NCBI GenBank assembly: GCA_963789015.1
Contig: CAWBIU010000001.1
Coordinates: forward strand, 1,736,001 to 1,800,000
Source: JAOPZW01 sp963789015
Lineage (GTDB): Bacteria > Actinomycetota > Thermoleophilia > Solirubrobacterales > Solirubrobacteraceae
Direction: 5' to 3'
Length of the DNA stretch: 64,000 bases
A program made the position numbers and the translations under genes. The notes below the pieces were generated by a model, which ran no database searches, was not told the origin of the DNA, and saw only the letters and a program-made list of their open reading frames with translations. Positions 18,144-28,283 of this stretch are shown here, in pieces. Every line of letters starts with the position of its first letter. Position 1 is the first letter of the stretch.

Positions 18144-18638
18144 TCAGGCGGCAGGCGTGCTGAAGATCCCGCCGAGCGTCTCGAGCATCTGCTGCTCGCC
18201 CTCGCTGACGCGCTGAGCGTTGAAGCCCAAGAAGCCGCCCTCCTTGGCGGCGGTGGCTGCGCGCTGGGCCGCCGCCTTGAGCCACTCGCGGAACTGGGCG
18301 GCCTCCTCCGGCGTGGCCTTCTCGTTCAGCAGCGCATTGACGGCACGGAGCTCGTCGAGGATCTGCTCGCGCGCCTGCGAGCCGTGGGGCTTGAAGCCGG
18401 CCAACGGGTTCTGGCGCTGCTTTGCCTTCTCCGCGACCTCCGCCGCGATCGCTTGGACGAACTCGCCGTACCCGCCGCCCTCCGCGGCTTCGATCACGGT
18501 CTTGATCGCCGCGCCGGTCTCCTTCAGGGCCTCGATCGGGCCTCCCGGGTCGGCGAGCGAGATCGCCATGGCCGCGACCAGCGGCGCCCGCCCGAGGCGC
18601 GCCCACTCCTCTTCGGTGAAGTCAGCTTTGGTGGTCAT
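18144..18638 (-). CDS. Conserved helical protein of unknown function, 164 residues
   Basis: The protein begins MTTKADFTEEEWARLGRAP and continues as an almost fully helical soluble protein (ATPEEAAQFREWLKAAAQRAATAAKEGGFLGFNAQRVSEGEQ). I recognise this overall pattern from uncharacterised actinobacterial proteins that begin MTTKADF(T/S)EEEW. There are no membrane helices, cysteines or catalytic motifs. The gene is divergent from a pair of very small genes and is probably monocistronic. Function is unknown. Confidence 0.75.
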   Translation of the reverse strand: MTTKADFTEEEWARLGRAPLVAAMAISLADPGGPIEALKETGAAIKTVIEAAEGGGYGEFVQAIAAEVAEKAKQRQNPLAGFKPHGSQAREQILDELRAVNALLNEKATPEEAAQFREWLKAAAQRAATAAKEGGFLGFNAQRVSEGEQQMLETLGGIFSTPAA

Positions 18639-18795
18639 GCCCCGACGCTACCTGCCCTGTCCAGCACCGTCGCCACGTGATGGCTTGTGCCAATCAGTGC
18701 AAATGAGAGTGCGCGATGCGCTCTGTCTCCCCCGACCCGAGAGCGGCATTATTTGGCTCAGGTTGACAAGAAAGCTCCCGGAGGGGGCTGTACAC

Positions 18796-18891
18796 ATGTC
18801 CAATCAGACAAGCGCACGGACGCGCACGGCTGGGGTGCCGCCGCACGTCAACATCACGACTGGCGCGCCGGCCGCCGCGCCGACGCCATGA
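18796..18891 (+). CDS. 31-residue peptide overlapping the next start (ATGA)
   Basis: An ATG at 18796 follows a GGAGGGGG ribosome site about seven bases upstream and encodes a short Thr/Ala/Pro-rich peptide (MSNQTSARTRTAG to APAAAPTP). Its TGA overlaps the ATG of the following CxxC gene, a layout typical of translational coupling. A TTGACA hexamer lies about 25 bases before the ATG and may be a -35 element. The peptide has no recognisable domain and could be a leader whose translation controls the next gene. Confidence 0.4.
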   Translation: MSNQTSARTRTAGVPPHVNITTGAPAAAPTP

Positions 18892-19061
18892 CCAGAGCGG
18901 ATCTGGTCGCCCTGGCCTCGCCGCCGTGTCACGAATGCGGCGCCGCCGTGCAGCGGGTGGAGACCCGGTGGCACCTCGACGAGGACCGCGCCTGGCGTCC
19001 CGGCCCGTGGTTCATGGTCTGCGCGGACGGGCATCGCGTCCTGGTGACGCCGCTGATGTGA
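18888..19061 (+). CDS. Small CxxC protein, 57 residues
   Basis: The product reads MTRADLVALASPPCHECGAAVQRVETRWHLDEDRAWRPGPWFMVC and ends with CADGHRVLV. The CHEC pair together with the later Cys and His residues could form a small zinc-ribbon-like site. Its start overlaps the stop of the 31-residue peptide, so it is probably translated by coupling. No membrane segment is seen. Function is unknown. Confidence 0.55.
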   Translation: MTRADLVALASPPCHECGAAVQRVETRWHLDEDRAWRPGPWFMVCADGHRVLVTPLM

Positions 19062-19080
19062 GCGCCTCGCGGCGCCGTCG

Positions 19081-19400
19081 TCATCTCGCCGGCGCCGGAT
19101 CCGCCTCGCGGACCGTGTCGGCGGTGGCGATCGCGAGGAGCGGGAGCGCCGCCAGTCCAGCGGCCGCGATCGCGGGACGTGCCCGAGCGCCCGGCCGAGG
19201 AGGAGGACCTGGGCGAGAAGGAACAGCGCCGGCCCGCCGAACATGAGGATCGTGGATCCGAGCGTCGGGTCGTCACCGGGAGGGGCGATCGCCATGGGCC
19301 GCCACCGCCGCCAGCGCCCAGAGCACGAGGCGTACTTCGGGATCGGCGATCGCGCCGGCCACCCGCAGGCTCCCGGCGAGCAACTCCCGACGAGCGACTT
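19081..19400 (-). pseudogene. Polytopic membrane protein remnant, LtrA-like C-terminus
   Basis: On the minus strand three different frames together read like the end of an LtrA protein: LRVAGAIADPEVRLVLWALAAVAAHG, then DDPTLGSTILMFGGPALFLLAQVLLLGRALG (from about 19295), then PAIAAAGLAALPLLAIATADTVREADPAPAR to the TGA at 19081. GGPAL(F/Y)LL is a feature of the last helices of that family. At least two frame changes are needed and no 5' part is found, so it is a decayed fragment. The assignment to LtrA rather than another polytopic family is tentative. Confidence 0.45.
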
Positions 19401-19493
19401 GACGCCCTGGGCAGGGACCTGGGAACGACCGTCAAGGCGATCGAAGCCCGGAACGACGGAGCGAGCGCCGCCGAACCGACCTGACCGCGCCGC

Positions 19494-19820
19494 TCACCGC
19501 GACCAGGGCCGACGCGGGCGGCGCCGGCGCCGCCGGAGGAGCGCGGCGACGAGGACGGCGAGCCCCGCGGCGATCGCCGCGGGGATCCCGATCAGGAGCC
19601 TCGGACCGCCCAGGCGCGCCGACAGCTCACTGTCCTGCGTGGCGGTCGCGTCACTCGCGGCCGCGGAGGTTGCGCCGGCGCCCGCGGTCGAGCCCGCCGA
19701 GACGGCCGCGCTCGACGACGCGGTCGCCGTCGCGGTCGACGAGGATCGGGCGTCGGCGTGCGCGTCGGCTCGCGCTCCCGGCGACGATGGCAGCCAGATC
19801 AGGCTCGACGCCGGCACCAT
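19494..19820 (-). CDS. Membrane-anchored Ser/Thr/Ala-rich stalk protein, 108 residues
   Basis: The protein has a short hydrophobic start (MVPASSLIWLPSSPGA), a low-complexity stalk of Ser, Thr and Ala (ARSSSTATATASSSAAVSAG), one strong membrane helix (LLIGIPAAIAAGLAVLVAALL) and a tail of consecutive arginines. This order fits a protein anchored by its C-terminus with the stalk outside. The ATG at 19820 has a GAGGTGA ribosome site about eight bases upstream. It starts 12 bases after the stop of the 74-residue gene, so the two are almost certainly one operon. Function is unknown. Confidence 0.6.
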   Translation of the reverse strand: MVPASSLIWLPSSPGARADAHADARSSSTATATASSSAAVSAGSTAGAGATSAAASDATATQDSELSARLGGPRLLIGIPAAIAAGLAVLVAALLRRRRRRPRRPWSR

Positions 19821-19832
19821 GACGGCGTCACC

Positions 19833-20057
19833 TCAGAACTCGCGCAGCGCGGTCTGCACGTTGTTGATGATGGCGATCAAGTTGGTGGATTCGATGTCGA
19901 ACCCCGTTTGCCCCGATGCCACGACCGCCGACGCGTGCTCCAGGTAGGCGGCGACGATCACCGCCGTCGCCTGGTTGACGACCAGCGCCGCCTGATCGTC
20001 CTTGGACATGTCCCCCGACGACAACGTCGGGAGCGCGAACACAGCACCGTCGGCCAT
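19833..20057 (-). CDS. 74-residue protein of unknown function, first gene of a two-gene operon
   Basis: The product contains FALPTLSSGDMSKDDQAALVVNQATAVIVAAYLEHASAVVASG and ends STNLIAIINNVQTALREF. It is mostly helical and mildly hydrophobic, without a clear signal peptide. The ATG at 20057 has a GAGGAG ribosome site seven bases upstream. The spacing to the following stalk-protein gene is only 12 bases. I do not recognise the family. A secreted or self-assembling peptide is one possibility. Confidence 0.6.
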   Translation of the reverse strand: MADGAVFALPTLSSGDMSKDDQAALVVNQATAVIVAAYLEHASAVVASGQTGFDIESTNLIAIINNVQTALREF

Positions 20058-20163
20058 AGCGATTCTCCTCGCGTCGATGAGCCGGAAAATGCCGACTCTA
20101 GAGCGGGCGCATCGACCGGGTCCACCCAGGATCGGCCGGGCGCGGCCTAGGCTCTGCGGCTGG

Positions 20164-20907
20164 ATGGCCGGCGACATCGCCTACGAGCTCCTGAGGTTCC
20201 GCACGCGCGACGGTGACGAGACGACGGTGTACCTCGTGCGCCATCCGCTCCCGGCCACGCGTGTCTCGGTGCTGTCCTTCGAGACGCCCACGCGACTGGA
20301 CCACTGGTGCGCGGCCACGGGGCACCCGGAGGCGATCGTCGCCGGCTTCTTCGTGCGCGACCCGTACCGGCCGCTTGGCGAGGTGCGAATCGACGGCTCC
20401 GAAGTCGAGCACGAGCCGATCGCGGCGCCGTGGGGTGAGCGGCGTGCCTGTGTTCACGTCGACGCTTCCGTCCGGGTTCTGCGCCGCGGCGACGTCGCCG
20501 GCGAACCGCGCGGTGACCTCGTCCAGGCCGGCCCGCTGCTCGTGAGCGATGGACGCTCCGTGATCGACGAGAACGACGCGGAGGGGTTCTCCGCGGGCGC
20601 GGCGCAGTTCGACTCGGACATCACCGTCGGACGCCACCCGCGCTGCGCGCTGGGCGTCAACGATCACGAGTTGCTCGCCGTCTGCTGCGATGGCCGCCGC
20701 TCCGGCGTCGACGCCGGGCTGGCGCTCGCGGAGCTGGCTCGGCTGCTGGTGTCCTTCGGCGCTCGGGACGCGATCAACCTCGACGGCGGCGGCTCCGCGA
20801 CGCTCGTGCACCGCGGGCACCTCCTCAACCGGCCCTACTCCAACCACGACCAGCCGTCGCCCGAATCGCGGCCCGTGGTCACCGCGCTCCTGTTCGACCA
20901 CGCCTGA
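20164..20907 (+). CDS. Phosphodiester glycosidase (NAGPA/DUF2233-type) family protein
   Basis: The 247-residue protein carries the conserved C-terminal signature INLDGGGSATLVHRG and the upstream motifs VAGFFVRDPYRPLGEV, LVQAGPLLVSDG and HPRCALGVNDHELLAVCCDGR. These are characteristic of the phosphodiester glycosidase domain of the uncovering enzyme and of bacterial exopolysaccharide-associated relatives. No signal peptide is present, which is unusual because most bacterial members are exported. The ATG at 20164 directly precedes the first beta strand. It is divergent from the 74-residue gene and precedes a histidine kinase on the same strand. Confidence 0.82.
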   Translation: MAGDIAYELLRFRTRDGDETTVYLVRHPLPATRVSVLSFETPTRLDHWCAATGHPEAIVAGFFVRDPYRPLGEVRIDGSEVEHEPIAAPWGERRACVHVDASVRVLRRGDVAGEPRGDLVQAGPLLVSDGRSVIDENDAEGFSAGAAQFDSDITVGRHPRCALGVNDHELLAVCCDGRRSGVDAGLALAELARLLVSFGARDAINLDGGGSATLVHRGHLLNRPYSNHDQPSPESRPVVTALLFDHA

Positions 20908-20967
20908 CCGCGGCCGTCAGCGCGGCGCACTCGGCGCGCTAGCATCCACGCCCGGGGTAGCGGGTTC

Positions 20968-22113
20968 GTGCCTTCACTCGCCCATAGCCACCAGCCGGAT
21001 GCGCGCTTCCGTCGCCGCGACCTGCTCCGCACCGTTGCCGAGGGGACCGCGGGCGCGGTCGGAGACGAGTTCCTCCGCTGCCTGGTCAATCACGTCGCGC
21101 TGGCGTTCGACGCGAAGTTCGCCTTCGTCGCCGAGGCGACGGACCCCGACGGCAAGCACGTACGGGTGATCAGCGGCTGGTACGAGGGCGGCTGGATGGA
21201 CGAGCCGTTCGAGTACGACACGGAGGGCAAGCCGTGCGCGCTCGTCGTCGACCGAGCGGTCGTCGCGTACCCGAGGGCGCTGACGAGGCGCTTCCCGGGG
21301 GCCAAGCCGGCGATCGACCTGGGCCTCGAGAGCTACCTCGCGATCTGCCTGCGCGCCGCCGACGGCACGCACCTCGGCCACATGGCCGTCATGGACGCGG
21401 GACCGATGCAGGCGGGGGACGATGACGTGGCCGCGATGCGCATCTTCGCATCGCGCGCCGCGGCCGAGCTCGAGCGCCGCCATCAAGCCGCCGCGTTGCA
21501 GCACTCGCGCGCCCGCGTGATCGAGGCCGCCGATTCCGAGCGCCGGCGCGTCGGGCGCGACCTGCACGACGGCGCGCAGCAGCGCCTCGTCGCCGTGGCG
21601 AACCTGCTCAAGCTCGCCCAGCGCAAGGTCGACAGCGGCGACGAGCCGGGCGACGTGCTCCGCCTCGCCTACGACGAGCTGGGCGAGGCTCAGACCGAGC
21701 TGCGTGACCTCGCGCGCGGGCTGCATCCGGTGGCGCTCTCCGAGCGCGGCCTGCGCAGCGCGCTCGAATCGCTGATGGTCGGCTGTGCGATACCCGTGAC
21801 GCTCGAGGTCGCCGCGGACGAACTGCCCGAGCAGATCGAGCTCGCCGCGTACTTCATCGTCAGCGAGTCGCTGACCAACGCGAACAAGTACGCGGGCGCC
21901 GGGGCGCTCCAGATCCGGGTCGCACCCGAAGGGCAAGCGGTCCTCGTCGAGATCGTCGATGACGGCCGTGGCGGTGCGGACTCGGCGTCCGGGACCGGCC
22001 TGCGCGGACTCGCCGACCGGATCGAGGCGCTCGGCGGCGAGCTCGAGATCGACAGCCCGCCGGGCGCGGGGACGCGCGTCAGCGCGCGCCTGCCGCTCCC
22101 TACGGTCGGCTGA
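20968..22113 (+). CDS. GAF-domain histidine kinase, NarL/DesK type (paralogue 1)
   Basis: The 381-residue cytoplasmic kinase has a GAF domain (about 22-170) with YLAICLRAADGTHLGHMAV. A HisKA_3 dimerisation helix follows with the phospho-acceptor His200 in RRVGRDLHDGAQQRL, then a HATPase_c domain (about 275-378) with NANKYAGAGALQIRV, DDGRGGAD and GLRGLADRIEALGG. The GTG at 20968 is the first sensible start. No response regulator is adjacent, so it is an orphan. A paralogue of exactly the same length lies at 28284-29429; both share almost all motif residues. The GAF ligand is unknown. Confidence 0.9.
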   Translation: MPSLAHSHQPDARFRRRDLLRTVAEGTAGAVGDEFLRCLVNHVALAFDAKFAFVAEATDPDGKHVRVISGWYEGGWMDEPFEYDTEGKPCALVVDRAVVAYPRALTRRFPGAKPAIDLGLESYLAICLRAADGTHLGHMAVMDAGPMQAGDDDVAAMRIFASRAAAELERRHQAAALQHSRARVIEAADSERRRVGRDLHDGAQQRLVAVANLLKLAQRKVDSGDEPGDVLRLAYDELGEAQTELRDLARGLHPVALSERGLRSALESLMVGCAIPVTLEVAADELPEQIELAAYFIVSESLTNANKYAGAGALQIRVAPEGQAVLVEIVDDGRGGADSASGTGLRGLADRIEALGGELEIDSPPGAGTRVSARLPLPTVG

Positions 22114-22161
22114 CGGGCCCTCGAACCGGATCGGCCCGCCCCGATGTGGGACGCTTGCCGC

Positions 22162-23001
22162 ATGCCGTGGCTGCCCGAGCTGTTCAGCGCGCCGGCGCTG
22201 CAGCGAATGCTCGACCAGCGGCGGAAGGAGCGGCTCGAGGACGTGCCGTTCTTCGACGGCCTGATCGCGGGGGAGCTCGACGCGATGGCGGGATCGTTCG
22301 CCGGCGAGCCCCAGCTCTTCCACCCCACACGCGGACGCATCAAGGGCGCCCAGGCGTTCGCGGCGTACGTCGCCGAGATGAGCGAGTGGCTCGTCGAACG
22401 CAACGTCTCGATCGAGGACCTCGGGCGCGTCGTTCTCGAGGGCCGCGGCTTCGAGGAGGTGGTCGTGCACGTCGACGCAGACGCCGGCCGCATCGCTCTC
22501 CCGTTCGCCCTCGTCGCCGAGCACTCATCGCACGGACGGATCGAGGAACTGCGGATCTACTACAGCAACTGGGCGCTCACCGGCCGGCACGCGCACCGCC
22601 CACGCCTGCTGCAGCGCGACCCCGCGCTGCACGAGTCAGACGTCGTGGGCGAGTACCAGCGCGCGCTCGCGGCCGGCGACGTCGACGCGATCGTCGACGC
22701 CTTCGAGCCGGACGGCTACGCCCGCGAGCCCGCGGGCAGCGAGTACGTCCACAGCGGGCCGGACGGCCTGCGCGAGTTCTACGAGCGGCAGTTCTCCAAC
22801 GGCGGCGGCATCCTGCTCGAGCACTGCGCAGTCGTCGACGACGGGCGCACCTGCGCGCTGGAGTACAACGTCGTGCGGTGGGGCGAGACCGAGGTGCCGC
22901 CGCAGCCCGGCGTCGCCGTCTTCGAGCGGGGCCAGAGCGGCAAGCTCGCCGCGGCCCGCGTCTACGACGACGTCGACCCGCCGCTCGGGCCCCGCCTGTA
23001 G
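22162..23001 (+). CDS. Protein with two SnoaL/NTF2-like domains, 279 residues
   Basis: The N-terminal half (FFDGLIAGELDAMAGSFAGEPQLFHPTRGRIKGAQAF) and the C-terminal half (EYQRALAAGDVDAIVDAFEPDGYAREP, GPDGLREFYERQF) both follow the helix-then-beta-sheet order of SnoaL-like cone barrels. The protein is therefore an internal duplication. Such folds bind small ligands or act as isomerases or hydrolases. It follows the histidine kinase by 48 bases and could be co-transcribed with it. The start is either ATG 22144 or ATG 22162; the latter is chosen since the conserved part begins there. Confidence 0.75.
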   Translation: MPWLPELFSAPALQRMLDQRRKERLEDVPFFDGLIAGELDAMAGSFAGEPQLFHPTRGRIKGAQAFAAYVAEMSEWLVERNVSIEDLGRVVLEGRGFEEVVVHVDADAGRIALPFALVAEHSSHGRIEELRIYYSNWALTGRHAHRPRLLQRDPALHESDVVGEYQRALAAGDVDAIVDAFEPDGYAREPAGSEYVHSGPDGLREFYERQFSNGGGILLEHCAVVDDGRTCALEYNVVRWGETEVPPQPGVAVFERGQSGKLAAARVYDDVDPPLGPRL

Positions 23002-23077
23002 CCCGCGCCGTCGAGGGTCAGGCCGTGGTCGGCCTCCCGGCGCCCACCGGTTCCAGCAGCTCGCTGAGCAGGCCCTC

Positions 23078-23833
23078 CTAACTCGACACGAGCTGCTGGC
23101 CGCCGTCGATGTCGTACGTCGCCCCGGTCAGCGCCGTGTTGGTCATGATGTGCACGGCCAGCGCGGCGACGTCGGCCGGCCCGACCACCCGCCCGATCGG
23201 CAGCGTGGCGCGCAGCTCGTCGCGCCGCTCTTCCAGCCGGTCGCCGAGGAGCGACGCCGACAACGGCGTGTCGACGAACCCGGCGGCGATCAGGTTGATC
23301 CGGACCGGTGCGATCTCGAGCGCCAGGCTGGCGGTGAGGGCCGGGAGCGCCGCGGTCATGGCCGAGATGAGCCCGATGCCGACTCGCGGGTTGCGCGCCG
23401 CCGTGCCGCCGATGAACAGAAGCGTCCCTCCGGGGCGGACCTTCGCGTAGCGGGCGACGCCGACCATCAGCATCGGATGCTCCTGAAGCGCGCGGCGCCC
23501 CTCGTCGAAGTCCATCGTGGCCAGCGGCGCGTAGTACGGGCCGCCGGCGGTGACCATCACGTGGTCGATGGGTCCCTCGAGCCGGCCGAAGAAGGCCTCC
23601 AGGGCGTCCGAGTCGTTGGCGTCGAAGGTCGCGGTGCCCACGGCGCCGAGCGCGGTCGCCGCGCTCTCCAGCCGGCCGGGATCGCGGCCGGTCAGGATCA
23701 CGTCGGCGCCCTCGGCCCGTGCGTGCCTCGCCGTCTCCAGGCCGATCCCGGCGCTGCCGCCGATCACGACGACGGTCTGCCCGAGCAGCTGCCTGTCGCG
23801 CTCGGTGGGCGGCGCGGCCGTGTCGGTGGCCAT
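23078..23833 (-). CDS. Atypical SDR-family oxidoreductase lacking the YxxxK pair
   Basis: The 251-residue protein has the nucleotide site VVVIGGSAGIGLETARHA and ends ALTGATYDIDGGQQLV as in classical SDRs. At the usual YxxxK position it reads ISAMTAAL, so both the catalytic tyrosine and lysine are absent. This looks like a known actinobacterial subfamily in which GGPYYAPL and GLISAMTAALPALT are conserved. It may bind NAD(P) without classical dehydrogenase chemistry. The ATG has a GGAAGGAGA ribosome site seven bases upstream and starts 14 bases after the flavoprotein stop. It is the last gene of a VOC-flavoprotein-SDR operon. Confidence 0.85.
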   Translation of the reverse strand: MATDTAAPPTERDRQLLGQTVVVIGGSAGIGLETARHARAEGADVILTGRDPGRLESAATALGAVGTATFDANDSDALEAFFGRLEGPIDHVMVTAGGPYYAPLATMDFDEGRRALQEHPMLMVGVARYAKVRPGGTLLFIGGTAARNPRVGIGLISAMTAALPALTASLALEIAPVRINLIAAGFVDTPLSASLLGDRLEERRDELRATLPIGRVVGPADVAALAVHIMTNTALTGATYDIDGGQQLVSS

Positions 23834-23847
23834 CGTCTCTCCTTCCG

Positions 23848-25893
<2,046 letters not shown>

Positions 25894-25905
25894 TCAGGCC
25901 TCCGC

Positions 25906-26385
25906 TCAGCTCAGCACCGCCACCAGCCAGGCGCCGGCGGCGAGCACGGTCGCCGACAGCTCGATGACGATCGAGAGGCCCATCGCGTGCAGCGCGTCGC
26001 GAGTGGAGCGCCACGCGGACGCGTGTCGGCCCAGCCGCCGGAGCTCCTCGAGGTAGACGCCGAGCGGGAAGCCGATGAAGAAGCCGACGACAGGGATCAG
26101 GAAGAACCCGACGACGGCGAGCACGACACCGGCGGCGATCGACTGGCGTGGGACTCCCGCCTCGCGCAGGCGCCGTCCGGGCACGAGCAGCTTCACGATC
26201 TGCGCGCCCCCGATCAGCAGCGTCGCGACGCCGAGCACGGCCCAGCCGGTGGCCGAGCCGACCGCGATCGCCCACGCCGCGATGGCAGCCCACACCAGCA
26301 CGGCCCCCGGGAGCACCGGGATGACGACCCCGGCGATGCCCACGGCGATCGCCAGGCCGACCAGGACGAGTCCGAGTTCGCTCAT
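25906..26385 (-). CDS. DUF456 membrane protein
   Basis: The 159-residue protein has about five hydrophobic segments: LVLVGLAIAVGIAGVVIPVLPG, VLVWAAIAAWAIAVGSATG, a TLLIGGAQI segment, GFFLIPVVGFFIGFPLG and a C-terminal ATVLAAGAWLVAVL helix. The pattern PxLPGAxLVW and the glycine-rich GxFxxPVVGFFxGFxLG match DUF456. It sits in the inner membrane and its function is not established. The start ATG 26385 is only 33 bases from the divergent ECF sigma gene start at 26418, so the two share a short promoter region. Confidence 0.85.
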   Translation of the reverse strand: MSELGLVLVGLAIAVGIAGVVIPVLPGAVLVWAAIAAWAIAVGSATGWAVLGVATLLIGGAQIVKLLVPGRRLREAGVPRQSIAAGVVLAVVGFFLIPVVGFFIGFPLGVYLEELRRLGRHASAWRSTRDALHAMGLSIVIELSATVLAAGAWLVAVLS

Positions 26386-26417
26386 CGCCGGATCTCGCAC
26401 CTGCGAGGCTCTTCGGC

Positions 26418-27371
26418 ATGACGGAGGTGATCCGGGACGCCGATGAGAACGCCTTCGCCGAGCTGATCGAGCCGCACCGCCGTGAGCTCCACGCCCATTG
26501 CTACCGGATGCTGGGCTCGGTCCACGATGCGGATGATGCCCTCCAGGAAGCGCTGTTGGGGGCGTGGAAGGGCATGGCCAGGTTCGAGGGGCGCAGCTCG
26601 CTGCGCTCCTGGCTCTACATGATCGCCACCAACGCCTCGTTGCGCGTGCTCGAGGGGCGCAGGCGGCGCGAGCTGCCGGGTGGCGCAGGCACCGGGGACG
26701 ACCCGCGCTCGCCGCTCGCCGAGCCGCTCGCCGAGTCGGTCTGGGTCGAGCCCTATCCGGACGAGCTCATGCGCTACGAGGATCGCGAGGGCGTCGAGCT
26801 CGCCTACGTCGCCGCCCTCCAGCTCCTGGCGCCCAATCAGCGCGCGGCGCTGCTCCTGCGCGACGTGCTCGGCTTCAGCGCCCGCGAGACCGCCGAGATC
26901 CTCGAGACCTCGGTCGCCTCCGTGAACAGCGGCGTGCAGCGGGCCCGCGCGAAGCTCGAGCGGGACCGCCCGGCCCGGTCACAGCAGGAGACGCTGCGGG
27001 CGCTGGGCGACGAGCGCTCCCGCGAGCTCGTGGCCCGCTTCGTCGACGCCTGGAACCGCGCCGACGTCTCGGCCATCGTCGCGATGCTGAGCGAGGACGC
27101 GAGCTTCTCCATGCCGCCGCTGCCGACCTGGTTCCGGGGCAGGGACGACATCGCGGCCTTCCTCACCGCGCGCGTCTTCCGCTCGACGTGGCGCTTCGAG
27201 GTGACGAGCGCCGGCGGACAGCCCGCCATGGTCGGCCATCGGCGAGATCCCGGCGGCGCGCGCTACGAGCCCCGCGCGCTCTCGGTCTTCACGTTCGAGG
27301 GCGAGCGCATCGCCGCGATCACCTCGTTCCTCGGCCCGGGCGTGCTCGGACGCTTCGCCGCCCACCGATGA
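26418..27371 (+). CDS. ECF sigma factor with C-terminal SnoaL-like domain (SigX5-type)
   Basis: The 317-residue protein has sigma region 2 (FAELIEPHRRELHAHCYRMLGSVHDADDALQEALLGAW), region 4 (LQLLAPNQRAALLLRDVLGFSARETAEILETSVASVNSGVQRA) and a C-terminal SnoaL-like domain (about 200-315) with LVARFVDAWNRADVSAIVAML. This layout is that of the sigma-70 TIGR02960/SigX5 group, in which the SnoaL part replaces a separate anti-sigma factor. It should direct RNA polymerase to a small regulon. No anti-sigma gene is adjacent, as expected for this type. Confidence 0.88.
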   Translation: MTEVIRDADENAFAELIEPHRRELHAHCYRMLGSVHDADDALQEALLGAWKGMARFEGRSSLRSWLYMIATNASLRVLEGRRRRELPGGAGTGDDPRSPLAEPLAESVWVEPYPDELMRYEDREGVELAYVAALQLLAPNQRAALLLRDVLGFSARETAEILETSVASVNSGVQRARAKLERDRPARSQQETLRALGDERSRELVARFVDAWNRADVSAIVAMLSEDASFSMPPLPTWFRGRDDIAAFLTARVFRSTWRFEVTSAGGQPAMVGHRRDPGGARYEPRALSVFTFEGERIAAITSFLGPGVLGRFAAHR

Positions 27372-27435
27372 ATTCGGGCGCGGAGACCGCTCTCAGTCGG
27401 TAGAGGCACTTCCCCTACCGAAGGAGAGCAGGCCG

Positions 27436-28260
27436 ATGCTCGAGGGCAAGACGGCAGTCATCCACGGCGGCGGCGGCGCGATCGGCGGCGCCGTCGCGCG
27501 TGCGTTCGCGGCGGCCGGTGCGCACGTGCACCTGGCCGGGCGCAGCCGGTCCCGGCTCGAGGCGGTGGCGAACGACATCGGCGACGCGGCCGACGTGGCG
27601 GAGCTCGACGCGCTCGACGAGCGCGCCGTCGTCGAGCACGCCGACGCCGTCGCGGCCGACGCCGGCGGAATCGACATCGCACTGAACGCCGTGTCCTTCC
27701 CGTACGCGCAGGGCATGCTCGCCGGCCTGACCGTCGAGGAGGTCATGCATCCGATCGATTGCTTCCTGCGGACCAACCTGATCACCGCCAAGGCCACGGC
27801 GCGGCACATGACGGCGCGCCGGTCGGGAGCGATCCTGACCCTCTCGACGGCAGGCTCGCGGTTCGCGCGGCCTGGGAACCTCGGCTTCGGCACGACCTGC
27901 GCGGCGATCGAGCAGATGACCCAGCGGCTCGCGGCCGAGCTCGGGCCGAGCGGCGTCCGCGTCGTCTGCCTGCGGCCGACCGCGATCGCGGACGCCGCCG
28001 CCAACGGCTCCTACACGGGCGAGGTGTTCGCGCCGTTGGCCGCGGCGGCGGGCGTCAGCGTCGACGAGATGCTCGTGCAATGGGGCGAGGACCAGACGCT
28101 GCTCGGGCGGCTTCCGACGCTGTCGCAGGTGGCCGACACGGCGGCCTTCCTGGCATCGGAGCGCGCGGGAGCGATCACCGGAGCGGTGATCGACCTGACC
28201 TCCGGCAACGCGGTGCGGGCGCAGCAGTTCGGACGGGCGCTCATCGGTGTGCTCGACTAG
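27436..28260 (+). CDS. SDR-family protein with substituted catalytic residues
   Basis: The 274-residue protein keeps the Rossmann motif HGGGGAIGGAVARAF and the serine of LTLSTAGSR (Ser137). At the YxxxK position it has Phe151 and Cys155 (GFGTTCAAIEQM), so the catalytic Tyr and Lys are both lost. It retains the C-terminal dimer strand (GAITGAVIDLTSGN). It may therefore be a binding protein or use other residues. The ATG follows an AAGGAG site about ten bases upstream. It lies between the ECF sigma gene and the second GAF-kinase gene, all on the plus strand with short gaps. Confidence 0.82.
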   Translation: MLEGKTAVIHGGGGAIGGAVARAFAAAGAHVHLAGRSRSRLEAVANDIGDAADVAELDALDERAVVEHADAVAADAGGIDIALNAVSFPYAQGMLAGLTVEEVMHPIDCFLRTNLITAKATARHMTARRSGAILTLSTAGSRFARPGNLGFGTTCAAIEQMTQRLAAELGPSGVRVVCLRPTAIADAAANGSYTGEVFAPLAAAAGVSVDEMLVQWGEDQTLLGRLPTLSQVADTAAFLASERAGAITGAVIDLTSGNAVRAQQFGRALIGVLD

Positions 28261-28283
28261 CATCGACGGAGGTCTTCGACTCC

